From: Promerops cafer
Taxonomy: Eukaryota > Chordata > Aves > Passeriformes > Nectariniidae
Reading direction: 5' to 3'
DNA length: 64,000 nt
NCBI GenBank assembly: GCA_013398275.1
Contig: VZSE01006029.1
Span: 3,178,999-3,242,998 of the forward strand
Part shown: one piece after another, positions 47,646 to 61,700 of the stretch
How positions within the stretch are numbered: position 1 is the stretch's first letter
How the letters are laid out: each line of letters opens with the position of its first letter
The notes under the pieces: model-generated
The model's database searches: none
Seen by the model: only the letters and a program-made list of their open reading frames with translations
What the model was told of the DNA's origin: nothing
Made by a program: the position numbers and the translations under genes

Positions 47646-50600
47646 TATCTCAACATGGCTTAGTTAGTGCAGTTATTCCCCTTCTAAGAGGAAAGGAAAA
47701 TTTTTTTATATGCCCAATTCCTTAAGATGGTTCCCCTGGCCAGCCTGAAAGCCTGCCCACCTCATGGAGACAAGTCTACTCAGTTCACACTTACAAATGC
47801 CGTAACGCATATAATGGAAAATCCCAAACATTGCATCTCCTTTGCTGGCATCTAAGGGCAAGGGAAGGAAGGAGCTTTCAACAGGGAAGCTTGCAGTGTG
47901 AAAAGGTTTGCTAACACTTTGGTCTCTGTTTTTTCATTCTTTTCCCCCAAGCATATTGGCGGTAAGTAAGTTTGCAGTTAGTGTTTTGGATGTCAGGAAC
48001 AATAAGGGCACAGGGAATTTAAAAGCATTGCTGCCTTGGCACAAGTGGAAACCCACATAGCTGAAGCAGAGATTATTCCTTTGAACACTTGCTGAGCACC
48101 TCTGAGCACTCACAGCAGATGCTGCATCCGTGTCCTGACAGCTTGCAGGAAGAGCCCAGACTGGCGCCGTGCACCGTCCGAGCCAGCAGCAATGTGAGCT
48201 GGCACACAGGGAGCCAGCTGCTCCTGCAGCCTGATGTGCACTGAAAAAGCCAGTATGAAAAAGTTCTCTTTGCAGCCTCTGCTTAAAAACCAGACATGTG
48301 GGACCTGGAAAGTGCCAGAACAAGGAGCGCTGCCCTGACATAGACAAAAGCTCAGCTCTGGCAAGGCAGCAGGACGTGGTGCCCAGCTCCATTACCCACC
48401 CTCCCTATCATGCCTGACTGCCTGTATGTCCTTGCTGGCTCTGCTTACTCCTGATGCACAGTTTGATCTGTGCACTCGTGCCTTGACACACAGCCACAGA
48501 GTCTTTGTGTATTTGTCCCAGGCAGTTAAAGATAAATAACAGAGAGATCCTGAGCCTAGAAGCTTCTCTGCTTTCTTCCCCCTAACCAGCTGCCTTCACA
48601 AGAGGCAGAGCAGCTCCCTTGGGCCTGTCTTCCTGTCTGAATTCAAGTGGCACCGCTTTAGTGCTTCCTTTGAATTGAGGTAGTAGATAATGCAGAGCAA
48701 ATGACTGCTTCTGATAACTCAGGTTTCAGAGAAATGTCAGATAAAGTCTTCAAGGCAAACTGTAATGAACACAAGGCTTTTATGTTCTTCCAAGATTTTT
48801 TGTTTTTCTTGAAGGCTGCCCTGTTTTTTCTGAGTCTTCCTTTAGGAAATATAAGAGCTATAATCTCAAAAGAGGTTGCACATGTGCACACAAGAAAAAC
48901 TACTCCAAAGGATAAAAGTGCAACCAAAACTTCACTTCCTATTTTAATTCTGCTTCAGGCAGAAATAAAAAGAGACTATATTATCTCTGTGCACAGTCAG
49001 AAGCATCCTGTAGCATAGGCTGCTGGTAAAAAGGAATTATCTATGCAAGAAAAGTTAATTAAAGAAAAGGTTTTAGGAGATCTGTATTCAAAATAATGTT
49101 GAAAAAGTTAAATTTAAAATTGAGGTTTCTCATGTCCTACTTGCATGCACTACCAGGGCAATGGCATACCTGATTGGAAACACAGTGCAGTGACTTTCAG
49201 TCACTACTGAGGGAGGAGATGTGCCATGCTGGATCAGACCATTAGCCATGGCACCATCCAAACCATGCCCTGGTGAGGAGTGCTAAGTCCAGCTTGCCCT
49301 TGTGCAGTTCCATAGGGCTGCACGGTAGGTGAGACTAATCCAGACAAAGCAGCAATGGTCCTGTGCTGAGCAGGAGGCACGAGAGCCTTTGAAATGGGCA
49401 GGAGCCAGAGGTGACCTCCAGTAGGGGCTGGGAGAGAGGTTCAGGCAAGAGCAGAAATGGTCCTTTCCATTCCCTCCTCCCCAGCCCACATTTTAAAGTC
49501 TCACCATCAGTATGTGTCAGAGATTCAACTGAGCACTGAGAACAAATACCAAGGACCACATTCTTTGGGTCCCCAAATTTCTGAGAATGTTTCCCGTTTA
49601 ATTGCATATTTTCTGAAGATGTCTGATTCCAGACATCCATACAAGGATATCAAAGACAGAAGTTTCACCCTGAAATTCTTTCTGCAACAAAGCCTCACAG
49701 AGGTGCTCTACAGGCAAGGTAAAATAATTGCATGGGCCAGATAATACACCAGTATAATGAAATCCTGTCCCGTTAGGGTGTTGAAGAAGTTGCTGTCACT
49801 GAAATATCATGTCTTATCAGCACAGAGTAACAGTTTGGGATCAGGTGATGGGACCAAATGTAAGAAACTGATAACTACATAAATGGAATGAAGTTGGATA
49901 ATTATAACTTTCAATATGAGTTGGGTCAGATATATAACCAAAAGCCCATCTAAAGGCTAAATTTGATTCATTATTAGTTATGAGTCACACGCAGGAGTTG
50001 ATGCCACTTTAAAGAAAGATATAACCATGAGGCATAATTATTCTTCCTAGCCTGTAATGCCCTGCCTGCCATCAGCTGGGGCAGAGAGAGGAGAGCTGTA
50101 ACCCCTGTGTGAGCACCCGTGCTTCTCATAGGAGAAAAAGCAGCCCGTTTCTGCCTTTAAACCTTATAATGGAACTGAAGCTTTAACCTCATTTTTGCTT
50201 TCCAAATACAGTGCACCCTGCACCGTGTAAGCTGCTCACAGGGGTAAGGTATTTGGAGATGTCATTAAAGGAGGTCATTAAGACACACTATGTGATTTAT
50301 GCTAAAGCAGAATTTAAGCAATTGGCAGTTATTTATGTTCTTGGGAAATGGTGAATGCTCTAGGATATTATGGAACAGATAAAGAAGTGTCTCCTTATTT
50401 TGGGTTGGGTTTTTCTAGATCTTAAAATATGAGCACACATAAAAGTCACAGAAATTCCAAGTTAGCACAACAGATCCTGTGGTGAAACTGTAGGCAGAAG
50501 ATGACACAAGGTACCTAACAAAACACTAACAGACAAGGAAGGTGAGAGATGGGTTAATTTTCCTTCTCTTATCAGGACATTGTTAGAACATTCCTCAGGA

Positions 50601-53600
50601 CAACAAACTCTGACAAAACGTCACACAATGTTACCTGTAATGGAGCCACAGAGCTCCTCACAAATGCTGCACCAACACAGTCAACTGGAATGAACGTCAG
50701 CACAGAGAGGTGACAGCACTTGAAATGTAGTCTCAAACATAACAGATGGCAAGCAGAGCCCAAAGCAAAACAAATCCCCAAAGGAAAACCAAAAACAAAT
50801 ATCAGAGACAAATGGGCATTTAAAATAAATGAAGAAATGCATACGAAAGGAAAATGCCTTAAAGGGACAATCTTGGAAGAGTTACAAAATCATCAGACAA
50901 GAAAAAAAGATCAGTAGGGAAAAATGTGAAATAGAGTTGTGTAACACTGCTCACTCAGTCTGAAGGAGACTCCAGATGTTCCCTCTTACTTTCATTTAAC
51001 TACAAGTTGTGAAATAGCTGGTTTGCAGAGGGTGGCTGAGCTGAGGCTGGTCATGGTGCCTCTTGTCTTACTACAAGAGTGAGAAACTACAGCTAGGGAA
51101 GAGAAACTACATTCATTTCACTGCAGTGATGGATCCACTGGCCTGGTGGAAGAGTGCACAGAGCTAACAGAAGAATAAAGTAGGGTGAATGCTGGTGAAG
51201 ATAGAGAGGAGCTCCTAGCAGCAGCTAGAGCCTCACTAGTCATGGATGTTAACATGAAGTTAGGTCCATATTGAAAGAATTGGTGGAGTTTAATGAATTG
51301 ATGAAATTCTAAATTTGGACTGCTTACTGCCTTTACAGACACAGGAAATTTAAAATTAGTACAAGACTAACATGCTTAAAACTATGAAATAATTTGGGGA
51401 TGACCTGCAGGAGACCACAATATCTGTAATAAACCATGAGCTCATTTCCAATTATTTATAATAGTAGTGTTTTGGGACACTAATAGTAGTGTCTACTAGT
51501 AGTAATAAAAGTTTTGGGACATTATCAGTGATCTTGACTTCTATAAACTGGTCAACTTGGTTGACAAATTAGGTCCTGCAAGCACATGTGGCAGTCACAC
51601 AGCTGTGGGAAACAGCACATATACCTTGGGTGTGACCACGGCAGCAAAGCTTGTGCTCACAGCACTTAACAGGAACCTGACTTAAAATAAATGACCTGGT
51701 TGCTGAAAGACACAGTAAGTGTGAGCATCATTTTTTTTGTGTAGCCTCTTGTGGATGAGAAATCCTTCTGCCTTGGATGAAGCCTAGCTCTGAAGAGCAG
51801 TCCCTGAAGCCCACAACATGCATGGCCTGCAGTGCTAGGTGGCAGCAAAGGCAGGGAAAGCTGCCCTCTTCAGTCGGCCTGGCTCCACATCCTCCGGAGC
51901 TGTTTCTCAGCAAACTGAGCTCTCTTCCCATGGGAACGGAGCGCACGTGAGCACCTGAGAATAACACTAATGTGAAGTGGTTAAAAAACACATTATTGTG
52001 TGGAAAACACACTGTAGAGAGTAGTGAACTTGAGAGTTTGCTTAGCCCAAACCCGTGCCCAACCCATCTTCACATCAAATTCACCTGCGGTTCTGTGCTT
52101 GACTATGGGTCTGAAATACCCCCAGAGCAAAAGTACTCTTCATCAGTAATTTTCTGCTTTCCAGCTTTGTTTCTGAAATCACTAACAAATGCTTCTTATA
52201 CCTGTGAAACATTCAGGAGGAAAATGAAAACCTTCTCATCTCTAATCTACCTTTCCAAGTTTCCCATTGCTACCATAGGAAGACACTGCTTCTTCCCATG
52301 CACATGGGTCTCTAGGTGCATTATTAGCACAGTATTAAGATCAGCCTCTTACTAGATCCCAAACTAAGTAAAGTAGGAGAAAAACCCTCCTTGAATAATT
52401 TTGCCAAGACACTCGGGACTTTTATTACCAAATCCTGTATTTTTTCAGATTTTTCTTCTTTTCCCCCTGAAACTATAGACATGTCAATTCTTTTAAGGCA
52501 GGAGAGACAAGAAGTTCTCTGAATAAGCACTTTTCAAGCCCCTTGCAATTTTTTTTTCTCCCCTTCCGTTGTAAAGAATCTAATTAAACTGTCTACTACC
52601 TTTGTTCAGCCTAAAAAGAAGCTGCTCTGATTCTTTCATGCAGGTTTTCATTAAAAGTCCCCTGAAGACGGCTTTTTCCCTAGATAATTTGCATAAAACC
52701 ATGCAAAATAAATCCCTTTTACCCTAAGCTAACTAGACCTCACTGTGGCAGCAGCCCACCCAGTTAATGTGTCCTGTGCAGCCTGCATTTGGGGAGAGAA
52801 GTAGGAAACCATGCTGGGGGGAAAAGAATATTTTAAAGTATGTTTCTATTACTTGCCTACTGGTTTTGGAGCCTTTGGTGAGGATTCACAGGGTTACAGG
52901 GACTGAAGATTTAGGACTCACGTGAAACAATCCCAGTAGTGCTGCTGGGCTGCTGCTCTCTTCATGATGCTTTTCCAAGTTAAAATAACAAACTACTCCC
53001 TTGGAACCCTTAGCCACACAACAGACACACATGAGAAACAAACAATCTGAGAATCCATCAGTCACATATCATCCCTACCGGCAAATTCATTTACCCAAGA
53101 TATATACACATATATTCTTTCGTCCCTTGGAACTCATGACAGTTATTTAATTGTTTTGTGGGTTGTTTCCCCCTCATCTCCCTTTCCTGATCACCTGAGG
53201 AAGGCCAAGAAGCAGTGTCTAAGAAGGAGTGGGAGCATGGCTGTGGGACAGAAAGGCTGAGGGATCTAGGAGCTAGCCTTTCTTGCACAAACTTTGGCTG
53301 CTGCTTGAGGTGGCATTGCACACACAAATGTGGCAATGAAGTCCAAGAGGGCTATCAAGGATATTGGAGATGCTGCCAAAGACAGCAACAACTTGTGTAA
53401 TAGTTCAATGATTTAAGCAGTTACCCAGGAGGCAGAGGGAGAACCACCTGCATCTCCCCTGGAGTCTTTCCCAATTATTAGGGTCAAGACAGGACTGGGG
53501 TGAGGCTCAGCTCTCCCTTCTCCACTGCTCAGTGAGGATCACTGAATGGTGATCCTTTCAGGGATCTGAAGGGGGTTTAAAAACAACAAAGTCTCCTGTG

Positions 53601-53927
53601 ACTGGTGTCCTTCTCAGGTGATGGAAGAATCCTGGGTTTCTGCTGGCCTGCTCCCTGGGCAAGGGCAGCTGTTTTTGAGGTCTTCTCTCAAGACGGCACA
53701 AAGGCCTTGTCCATGGTGGCAAGAGCACCCTCTTCTGCTGCTCTTGGCAAGATGCCTTCTGGGGTATCTCATGATTTCCTGGGTGCCCCTGCTGGGACAA
53801 CCACCTGTAAGGTTGTCCAAGCCCCAGGTAAAATCTTCTCCCAGTCCCAGGGGTAACCTGGGAACCACTTGCATCACTCCCACATTCATGGATGGGAGCT
53901 CCTGTGGTAATACAGCCTAGAAGCATA
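47646..53927. other. Intergenic DNA without supported gene
   Basis: The longest ORF (152 codons, minus, 47934-48392) is Cys/Ser/Ala-rich with no domain I recognise and no partner exons. Other ORFs are similar. No CpG island. Confidence 0.5.
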
Positions 53928-53995
53928 AAATGATTACTGGTGGAGAGGATCTCTAGAGATCATCTGTTCCAAACCATTGTCCAAGCTGGACTAAC
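53928..53995 (-). mobile_element. Short CR1-like fragment, minus strand
   Basis: ATAAAATGATTACTGGTGGA, then GATCATCTGTTCCAAACC resembles the reversed CR1 tail with decay. Confidence 0.5.
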
Positions 53996-54094
53996 TTTTG
54001 TCTTCTTTGCTAATAATTTCAGAGGCTCAAAAGTTAGCATCCTTTTTCTGATCCACTAGGATAAAAGAGTTTTAAAAAGGGCTCAAGAGACAGG

Positions 54095-55450
54095 GTAAAA
54101 TGACCACAGTGTACTTTATTTAATGATTTTGGTACCTTGTGTTGCAATAAAATAAAAAAAATCTACAAAATCCAAATATATAAAATTTTCAAGTTTCCCT
54201 TTTAAGTTTTACAAGAAAAATCAAGTTGTAACCAAGGAAATTTGTTAGTATGAAGCACTACTTTCAACTTCATTTCATCACAAATTGCAACTTACTTAAC
54301 AGACCAAAATAACTATGGTACTGCAGTACATCAAATACTTCACACACTGTGTTCTTTACTATAGCACATGTAACCTCTGCCACGAGAGGCAGCGGTCTCT
54401 AGCCAATAAAGACACTCTTCACAATCTGAACTCTAAAGGAATGTTTGTATACATGGATTCAGAATATATATATTTACAGGAAGATTTCTTTTTATTTTTC
54501 TTTTTTTTTTTTTAATAACTATTTTGATTCTTCATTTCAAATAAAATACCAAATACATTTTTACAATGTTTACAAGTCAAAGCACAAAGTTCTGCAATGA
54601 TTATCATTCACCTATAGTCACTGTGCTTGTACTGGGGTGGGGGGGAGGGGATATCTACACTGTTCCATAAACACAAATGTGATCTTCCATCACTTTATTT
54701 TTGCAGTGGTGGCTAAGGAGTATAAGCACAGTAACAATTCTTTTAGCACAATCAGTGTATAATGCAACAGTTTACAACAGACAACTGAGAAACTATTGGT
54801 CCACTCTGTTCAATTTGCTGTTTATCTGCCAACTGTTATGTTAGTCTTTGTCACATAAATTGTGTACAAGAGAAGAGTTAAATAACACAACTTGAATAGG
54901 AAAGAGCATACATTTTTAAGGCAAATTAATAAGCAGCTTATGGTGTTTTTTTGTTAAACTATACCCCAACACAACCTAAAAATAAAATGTATGTTCTGCA
55001 ACTGTCAATAATTATGTCTTCTTAAACTGATCTCCTCTATAAATTTATCAACATGGCTTTGAACCTGGTTATTCAAAATTGAAATAATTCCTCCCCCCAA
55101 ATCCCCAAATATAGAAAGTGCATGACTTCATATGCGCCAAAACAAAACAAAAGGCAGCTGAGGTAGTTAGATGTAAAATGTATTTACGAAAAATAACTGA
55201 AAAAGTAAAACAAGGACATATACAGTAAAAACACACTCATTTGGAATTAATTTTATATCAGGCAACAACTTAAAGCAGGAAAATTCATGACTTCTGAAAA
55301 AAAAGTAGCAATAACATACGAATGAAAACAGAATATACTACTGGAATTTTAATTTCAAGTATTTGAGTGTATTTGCATGTGCATTTTTTTACAGGCTTTG
55401 TATAGTATTAGGAAGTCATTTACTTTTTATCAGGCATCACATGAGATCTG
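54095..55450 (-). other. AT-rich, repeat-poor block; candidate 3' UTR of a convergent minus-strand gene
   Basis: This block is markedly AT-rich and free of recognisable repeats. On the minus strand it ends with AATAAA (TTTATT at 54115-54120 on +), followed by GTGGTC- and TGTCTC-like sequence, as expected downstream of a cleavage site. No coding exon was found in it. In mammals the gene convergent to TMEM68 is XKR4, so an XKR4 3' UTR is a reasonable guess, but the identity is not shown by sequence. Confidence 0.25.
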
Positions 55451-58400
55451 GTTGACCTCTGGGACTGAAGCTCCTGGAAGGTAGAAATATACTACGAGTG
55501 CCTGAAGATATGCCACCATGTGTGCCTGGAAGCACCACCATCTCACCTTGGGTGAACTTCTACACACCCATTCTCTACTGAGCTCACCTGAGAGTGACAG
55601 GGCCAGGGATCCTGTGCCTGTGCCTCCTGGGGACTGATTGGATGGATGTCCTGGGAGCCTGCCTGGGATGTACCCACGTGCCTAGATCCATGTGGGACGT
55701 GCCCACGTGGTGGGGATCCCGCACGGGATGCTCCTGCAGAGCTGGTGTGTACACACCTCACCCAGGCAGTGACCCTGTGCACCAAAGAGAGGATCAGCTT
55801 CCACTTTGGAGCACAGTAACAGCTCCTCATGGGCCTTCCTGCCTGTGCCCAGCACCATTGCATTTCAGCTCGCACGGGGACCTTTTCTCATCTGGAGAGG
55901 GGGACAGTGTTACCACTCCAGCAGACAGGACAGTCTCCAAGAAAGTGTTTGCTTGAGTCCACTGAGAATGAACTGGGATTTCGGCTCGCATCACGGTCCC
56001 TGAGCTCCACCAACAGCCCCTGGCACAGAGGCAGACCCAGCTTTCCCTTCCATTCCTGTCTAGAAAGACAAGCATGCAGATTTCTTTAACAAAATGCCCA
56101 AATGGAGTGTGCAGGTGCATGGAAAGTCTCCAAGGTCTGGGAAGGAAATTCACAAAAAAATCATCTACTTGTAGGAGACAGATCAATTTGGAGATGTGTT
56201 CCTGTCTTCAGTAACAACAACCTAAAACCATCACATTACTAAATGTGCAATGTGCCTGCTCTTCTGAGCCCTACTGTTAGATCCCTTCGCTGATGGCCAC
56301 AACATGGGTATGTGCAATTTACCACCATGAATTCTGCACGTGGCTTGAAGAGTGCCACAGCAGTGAGCATCACAAACTGAAATAGCTCTGGTGTGAGTGG
56401 TTTTCCTTTTTTTTTCATTGGCCTGTGAAAAAGTAGGATTTGTACTTCTGAAATATGTGCATATGCCATCTTTTATTCTTATTTTCTATTAAACAAGGAA
56501 ATCCTGAAGCCCTTTTTTTTCCCTTTTTTTTCCTCTTTTTTTTCCCTTTAATTTTATCCTTATAAGCTCACTGTATTGTAAATGTGATTTTCAGATGTGA
56601 TGTGTGATTTTGGCCAACTTAATCTCTGGCAACCCAAAATGAGGAGTCACTAATGTTCACAGAGTGCTGAATGTATGTACTATGGTGGCAGATTACTCTT
56701 GGACATCCTTCACATCATGGCCTTTTAATTTTTCCTGCTAGAACTAGATGGAAAACTAGAAGACGGAACTGTGAGATTTCTTGATGTGGCATGATATTGC
56801 AGCTTTCCCCAAAATTTTTGCCAGGAATTTCTGCTCAGTTGCTCAGATTTTTTGAGCATGAGAGGGAGTTTCCCAGAGAAGTCAAGGCTTTATAGCTTTA
56901 TGTAAACCTAAGCAGAAAAAGATGCTCTGATTTTAAAGAGGGGAGAAATTTTTTTTTAGGCCTGATTTCATAAAACACAAAAAGGCACACTTTTGCAATG
57001 GATGTAAAAATCATTTTTCTGCATATGAAACAACAGAAAAGACAATCCTCTACAGCCTAGGGAATCCAGCTCAATGTTTCAGTGTGTTGGCATTGTGAGT
57101 ACTTGGCATCCTCTTCACCGTGTCATAACTTTCATTTGCCACATTTCCTTTCAAAATACAATTTCCAAGTCTCAGTACTCACAACCAACCATTTCCCCAA
57201 GAAGAAGCAGTCCCCCTTCCCATCACCAGTTCAGTTGTGTCACTGGTAGCCACTGGAGAAACTGGCAGAGAAGATCTACCTGCACCTGCCTCATCCCTAC
57301 ACTTGTGCCATTGGGCTGCCTCTGTCCAATTGCTGTATGACCCAGCAGTAAAGAATGAGATGAACTTTGTCAGGATCCAAATGCTGGATCCATTTTCAGG
57401 GATTTCAGTGGTGAAGAATGACAGGGAAGTAGCATGGAGGGCTGGATAGCAGGCTGGGTAGAAAAACAGGACTCTTGCCTGAGCTTAGGATAAAATTTCA
57501 CTTCCCCAACATGTCCAAGTTTCTCCCTGGAGTCCAGTGACTCGGACTTTACAGAAAGTTGTACGTTTGTCTTGAAAGTTAAATTGAAATATATAGCTCA
57601 AGTGACAGTTTTTATTTCATAGAAAATATTAAAATATAATTAATATATTCACAAGCTGTCTGAAAACTTGAACAGACATTTTAATTTATCCTGGAATCCA
57701 GTGAGGTATCTTGGCCTCATCCAGTGACTAACAGAATTGGAAGACCTAGAAATGTTTTAGTATTATTTCCAGTAGACTATTTTTTTAATACAAAGCCTGA
57801 TATTTCTTCCTCAGACATTTTCAGTAACTTAGCCAGAGCAGTATTGGGTGTAAAATACTGAAAATTTCACGCGACAGTAAAGTTCTAGTGCACTGTAAAT
57901 TAGCTACTAAAGAGATTCCTTAAAAAATAAATTTTACTTAGACTGGTGTTGTGAAATTTAAAAGCAAAATGCCCATGTGCTTTCTCCTGGGGCTTATTGG
58001 ACTCCACTAAAGTCAAAAGAAAGTAATTCATTTGCCGTGGTGGACCTTCAGAGAAGCCCTTTATGATTATAAACTGCCTGTAATCAATGCAAATCCCAGT
58101 ATAATAAATGCTCCTGTCCAGAGCGTTGGTGTAAGTATGACTTACTGACATGTGCACCAGGCAAAGTTTCTCCATCAGTGTTCTAAAACTGTCTTTTGGT
58201 TGGCTTTGTTTTGTTTTGTTTTTTTTTTTTTTTTGCTTAGCTGTAGATTGTTGAAGATGATTTTGTAAGCACTGCTGTTATCAAGTCTGTCTTTTAGGAT
58301 CATTCACCACATGTGAAATTGCTTTAGAAGGCTCCCTTGTTTTACTAATAGCCTAGAAATAATCTTGCACGTTTCCCCAAACCAAATCAAATCCACCAGT

Positions 58401-58659
58401 CAACCTGAAAACAGACTTGGAGTTCTGTATATTAAGAAATGGAGGGTGGAAGAACACACAAATTAGTTAGCCTTATCTGAATATAAATTTTGCTGTAATG
58501 AATGGAGAATATGCTCTTTTTAATTATTACTGTGTTAATTAATATATTTTGTAGGAATCCATTTGAAATATCCAATGTGAATTAACTGACACGCTCCTTG
58601 CACATTGCAAATTTCAAGAGAACAATGAATGCTGAGGAAGAGAAATTAAAAGTTGGGTT
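55451..58659. other. Intergenic DNA with a small GC-rich patch
   Basis: 55540-56060 is GC-richer, with overlapping ORFs on both strands and two CACGTG hexamers at 55675-55680 and 55704-55709. The rest is AT-rich with poly-T runs near 56512 and 58217. No coding exon supported. Confidence 0.45.
56512..56551. repeat. T/C-rich low-complexity tract
   Basis: Alternating T8 and CCC or CCTC blocks. A smaller relative of the pentanucleotide repeat at 58.7 kb; no gene evidence. Confidence 0.6.
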
Positions 58660-58775
58660 CTTTTCTCCTTTTCTTTTCTTTTCTTTTCTTTTCTTTTCTT
58701 TTCTTTTCTTTTCTTTTCTTTTCTTTTCTTTTCTTTTCTTTTCTTTTCTTTTCTCTTTTCCATTCTTTTCTTTTC
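58660..58775. repeat. (TTTTC)n pentanucleotide microsatellite
   Basis: About 17 uninterrupted TTTTC units (58669-58753), then imperfect units to 58775. Two long + strand ORFs here are repeat translation. Confidence 0.95.
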
Positions 58776-61700
58776 AATTGCAGAGAGCTGCACAAAGTTT
58801 CAAAGCATAGCTGTACTCTGGAAAATTGCTATAAAACCAATGTGTTTATTGCGTCCCAGAGGGTACCATTTCCAATGCACTTGGCTTACAGTGAGAAGAT
58901 GAATCTCCCATTTGCTAATGCCACAGGTCAAGTCCAGAAGTCAAACTGGGTTTTGCCTGGCTCTGCAGCATGTGAAATAACAATTGTTAAGTTAACATTT
59001 GATTAAAGAGGCAGATGAGCAAGCATGGGGAGAACAACAGAGGTGGCTGCCCCTGTTGAGGCTATCTTATACACAGAATGGCACCTGCAGGAAAGTACAG
59101 TGATTCTCATTTGTTAGAATAAACATTAGCCTGTTAATAATACAGAACTTGGAGAAGAGACAGCAAAACATCTGTCCCCTCAAGCAGAACAAATTACACA
59201 GGGGACTGTTTCTGCCCTTGAGAATCAATGGGAATTGATTTAAAAGAACTGCAGTCCTGTAAAAGAAGAACTGCAGTGGAATGGCAGATCCTTGTTTGCT
59301 AATCCAACATGATCCCTATTATGGGCTGTTCTGTGAGTCAGAAATTACCTCAGAAACAAAAGATACTGATTTTTAGGTTGCTACGGGCATATACCAAGGC
59401 TGTGGAATGATGAAGTAAAATCAGCTGACCTGAAGTAAAATCAAGATATGACAGCTGTGTTTAATAAAATTCCTGCTTTGCAATTGAGAAAATTACTTCA
59501 GTGTTTGCATTTTTAACTCGTTTTTCCATCTTAACTATAGAAGTTATCCCATAGCCAGGTGTTATTCAAAGGAACTTTTGAGTTTTGTACTATAACATGA
59601 GAAAAGAAAGTTTCTTAGATAACCTGAGCATTGCCTTTTCTCATTGGTGAGGTTTACATGTGACACTCATATGAACAAGAGAAAAATGCAAGCAAGGAAA
59701 AGTGTCAAAACAGTATCTAGTAAACTTTGCCAACCTTTCTGAGTAAATCTTTGAAGAAAACAGACCTATCATGATATGCTACACTTACACATCATGCATG
59801 AGGTTACAGATAACTCCACAGTGTTTTCTACTGAAATCAGGATGAGACTGTTTCTGCTACTAAACAAGCAAGAATTGATGATAACATCTAATATAACTGG
59901 GAGTCTGTCAGCAGTAATTTACATGAGGAGCTGAGTGACAGTATACCTGAGCATGAGCAAATGCTAGGAAGGCTCACCTACTCTAAAGCTTCACAGCTCT
60001 TTCCTAATTATAAAGCTTCTACCACATCTACTGATCTCCATTTTCTCCATTTTTTTCCTTCTCTCTGCCTTTACACTGTCCCATGTGTGTGTTCCTCAGC
60101 TGTGCATGAATAATTGGATGTGAGGACTATTAGCAATAAAGGAACATGCACCTGCAAATCCACTATTTGCTCATGGATGTACTGTGTGAGAAATTGAGAA
60201 CGTGAGAAAATGCACAACCAGTTGAGAAACACCAAGCCTATAATACTTTATATACAGAAAAGACAATCTTTTGAGCCTGTTCTAAACCTTGTATTTCTTG
60301 TGTAAGCCATCTGAGATTTATCCTCCATAAAGAAGGCAATAAGGTTCTCTGACCCATAATCTATTATAAAGATGTATCATTTCTAAATCTAAGGATCACT
60401 GGCATAACTGCCATACAAAACCTTTGTCTCCCAGGCCTTAGTTTGAGACACTTTTGTATCTTATTGCTAGTAAACAACTCCTGTCAATAGCAACAAAGTT
60501 ATATAAAAGTTATATCGTTCACTGTCTCCCTGCGTGTTTCAGGTAGTTTGTAACACATAAAGAATTCTCTCCCTCAGCATCTTTCCCCGAGGAGAGAATA
60601 ATTGCACCACAAATAGTATTTTGGCATGAAGGTTTGTTGTTTTGAGTTTTGTTTTTTTTTTTTTTTTTGCCATTAAAAGACTCTGCTCCTCCTTTTATCC
60701 ACTGAAACAGCAGGGGCAGCTTTTCCACAGTGTTTCACAAACATCTCTTAATCTTGACCAGAGGAATCATCCTTTTGCTTTCGTGTCTTTTTGATCTCTG
60801 GCCTCCTTGCTAAGGTCACTAGAGGAGATGCTTCCACAATAAAATGTGTGTACAGATTAGTCACATGTGTGCCCTGTGCAGCCTGACTGGAGGGGGTTGT
60901 GACATCATCCCACCTGAAAATTCTGTATCAGGAGGGTCCCAAGCCAGAGCTCTTGCTGAGTCCCATGTTGCTGTAATTGTGTTCCTACAAGTACCAGGGT
61001 TAAGTTAAATATTAAACCACCCACTCATTCTTGCTGGTTTTTATAAAACTGAGAGTGTACTAACCTACACAGTTTCTCATGGTGAAAAAAATTAAGTTCT
61101 TTGCTGATGACAAGCCTTCCATTATTCAGATACCACTGTAAGCAGCATTATTTATTTTTTTTTTACCTTCTGCTTTCTGTCAAAGTAGCTAAAATCCACC
61201 TGTGTGTCAAATGCAATGAAAAACAATATTTTCTTCATTCATTCACCCAATTCTTAGGGCTGTTGCTAAATGAAGTATGTTTTTTGTTACAGTAATTTCT
61301 CCAGGATAAACACTTGCACAGTCAGTACAGTCATCTCAAAAATGAAATTGTGCTGCTGCTGGATAGAATGACTTTTTGGTTAATAAGATGAATAAATGAC
61401 CAGAAGGAAATTTGGCCAGTTTCACATTGATGGTAATTAAAGCTGTCTCAACCCTAGCAATCCTCTTTAAAATACAACTCCTTGCATATATGAAACAAAT
61501 CAAGTAGATAAATGTTTCACAAGATGAATGATAAAAGCTTAGCTAAGATGAATTTACTAATGTTGCACTTCTTCTAGATCTCTCTTTCCAGTGTAGGCAC
61601 CTCACTGAACACAGCTAACAGTGGCTTTTTTGGGTTTTTTTTCTCCTGAACTGATTAATGTTTGCTCACAGGACCTTGATTACTGTATTACAAGCCACAG

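Noticed and set aside
47934..48392. 152-codon minus-strand ORF
   Set aside because: No domain, Cys/Ser-rich composition, overlapping frames, no promoter or splice partners.
49205..49320. Possible interspersed repeat (GGATCAGACCATTAGCCATG region)
   Set aside because: It resembles a reptile/bird repeat phrase I cannot place confidently in a family, so no feature was called.
58598..59006. Two Phe/Ser/Leu-rich ORFs
   Set aside because: They are translations of the (TTTTC)n microsatellite.
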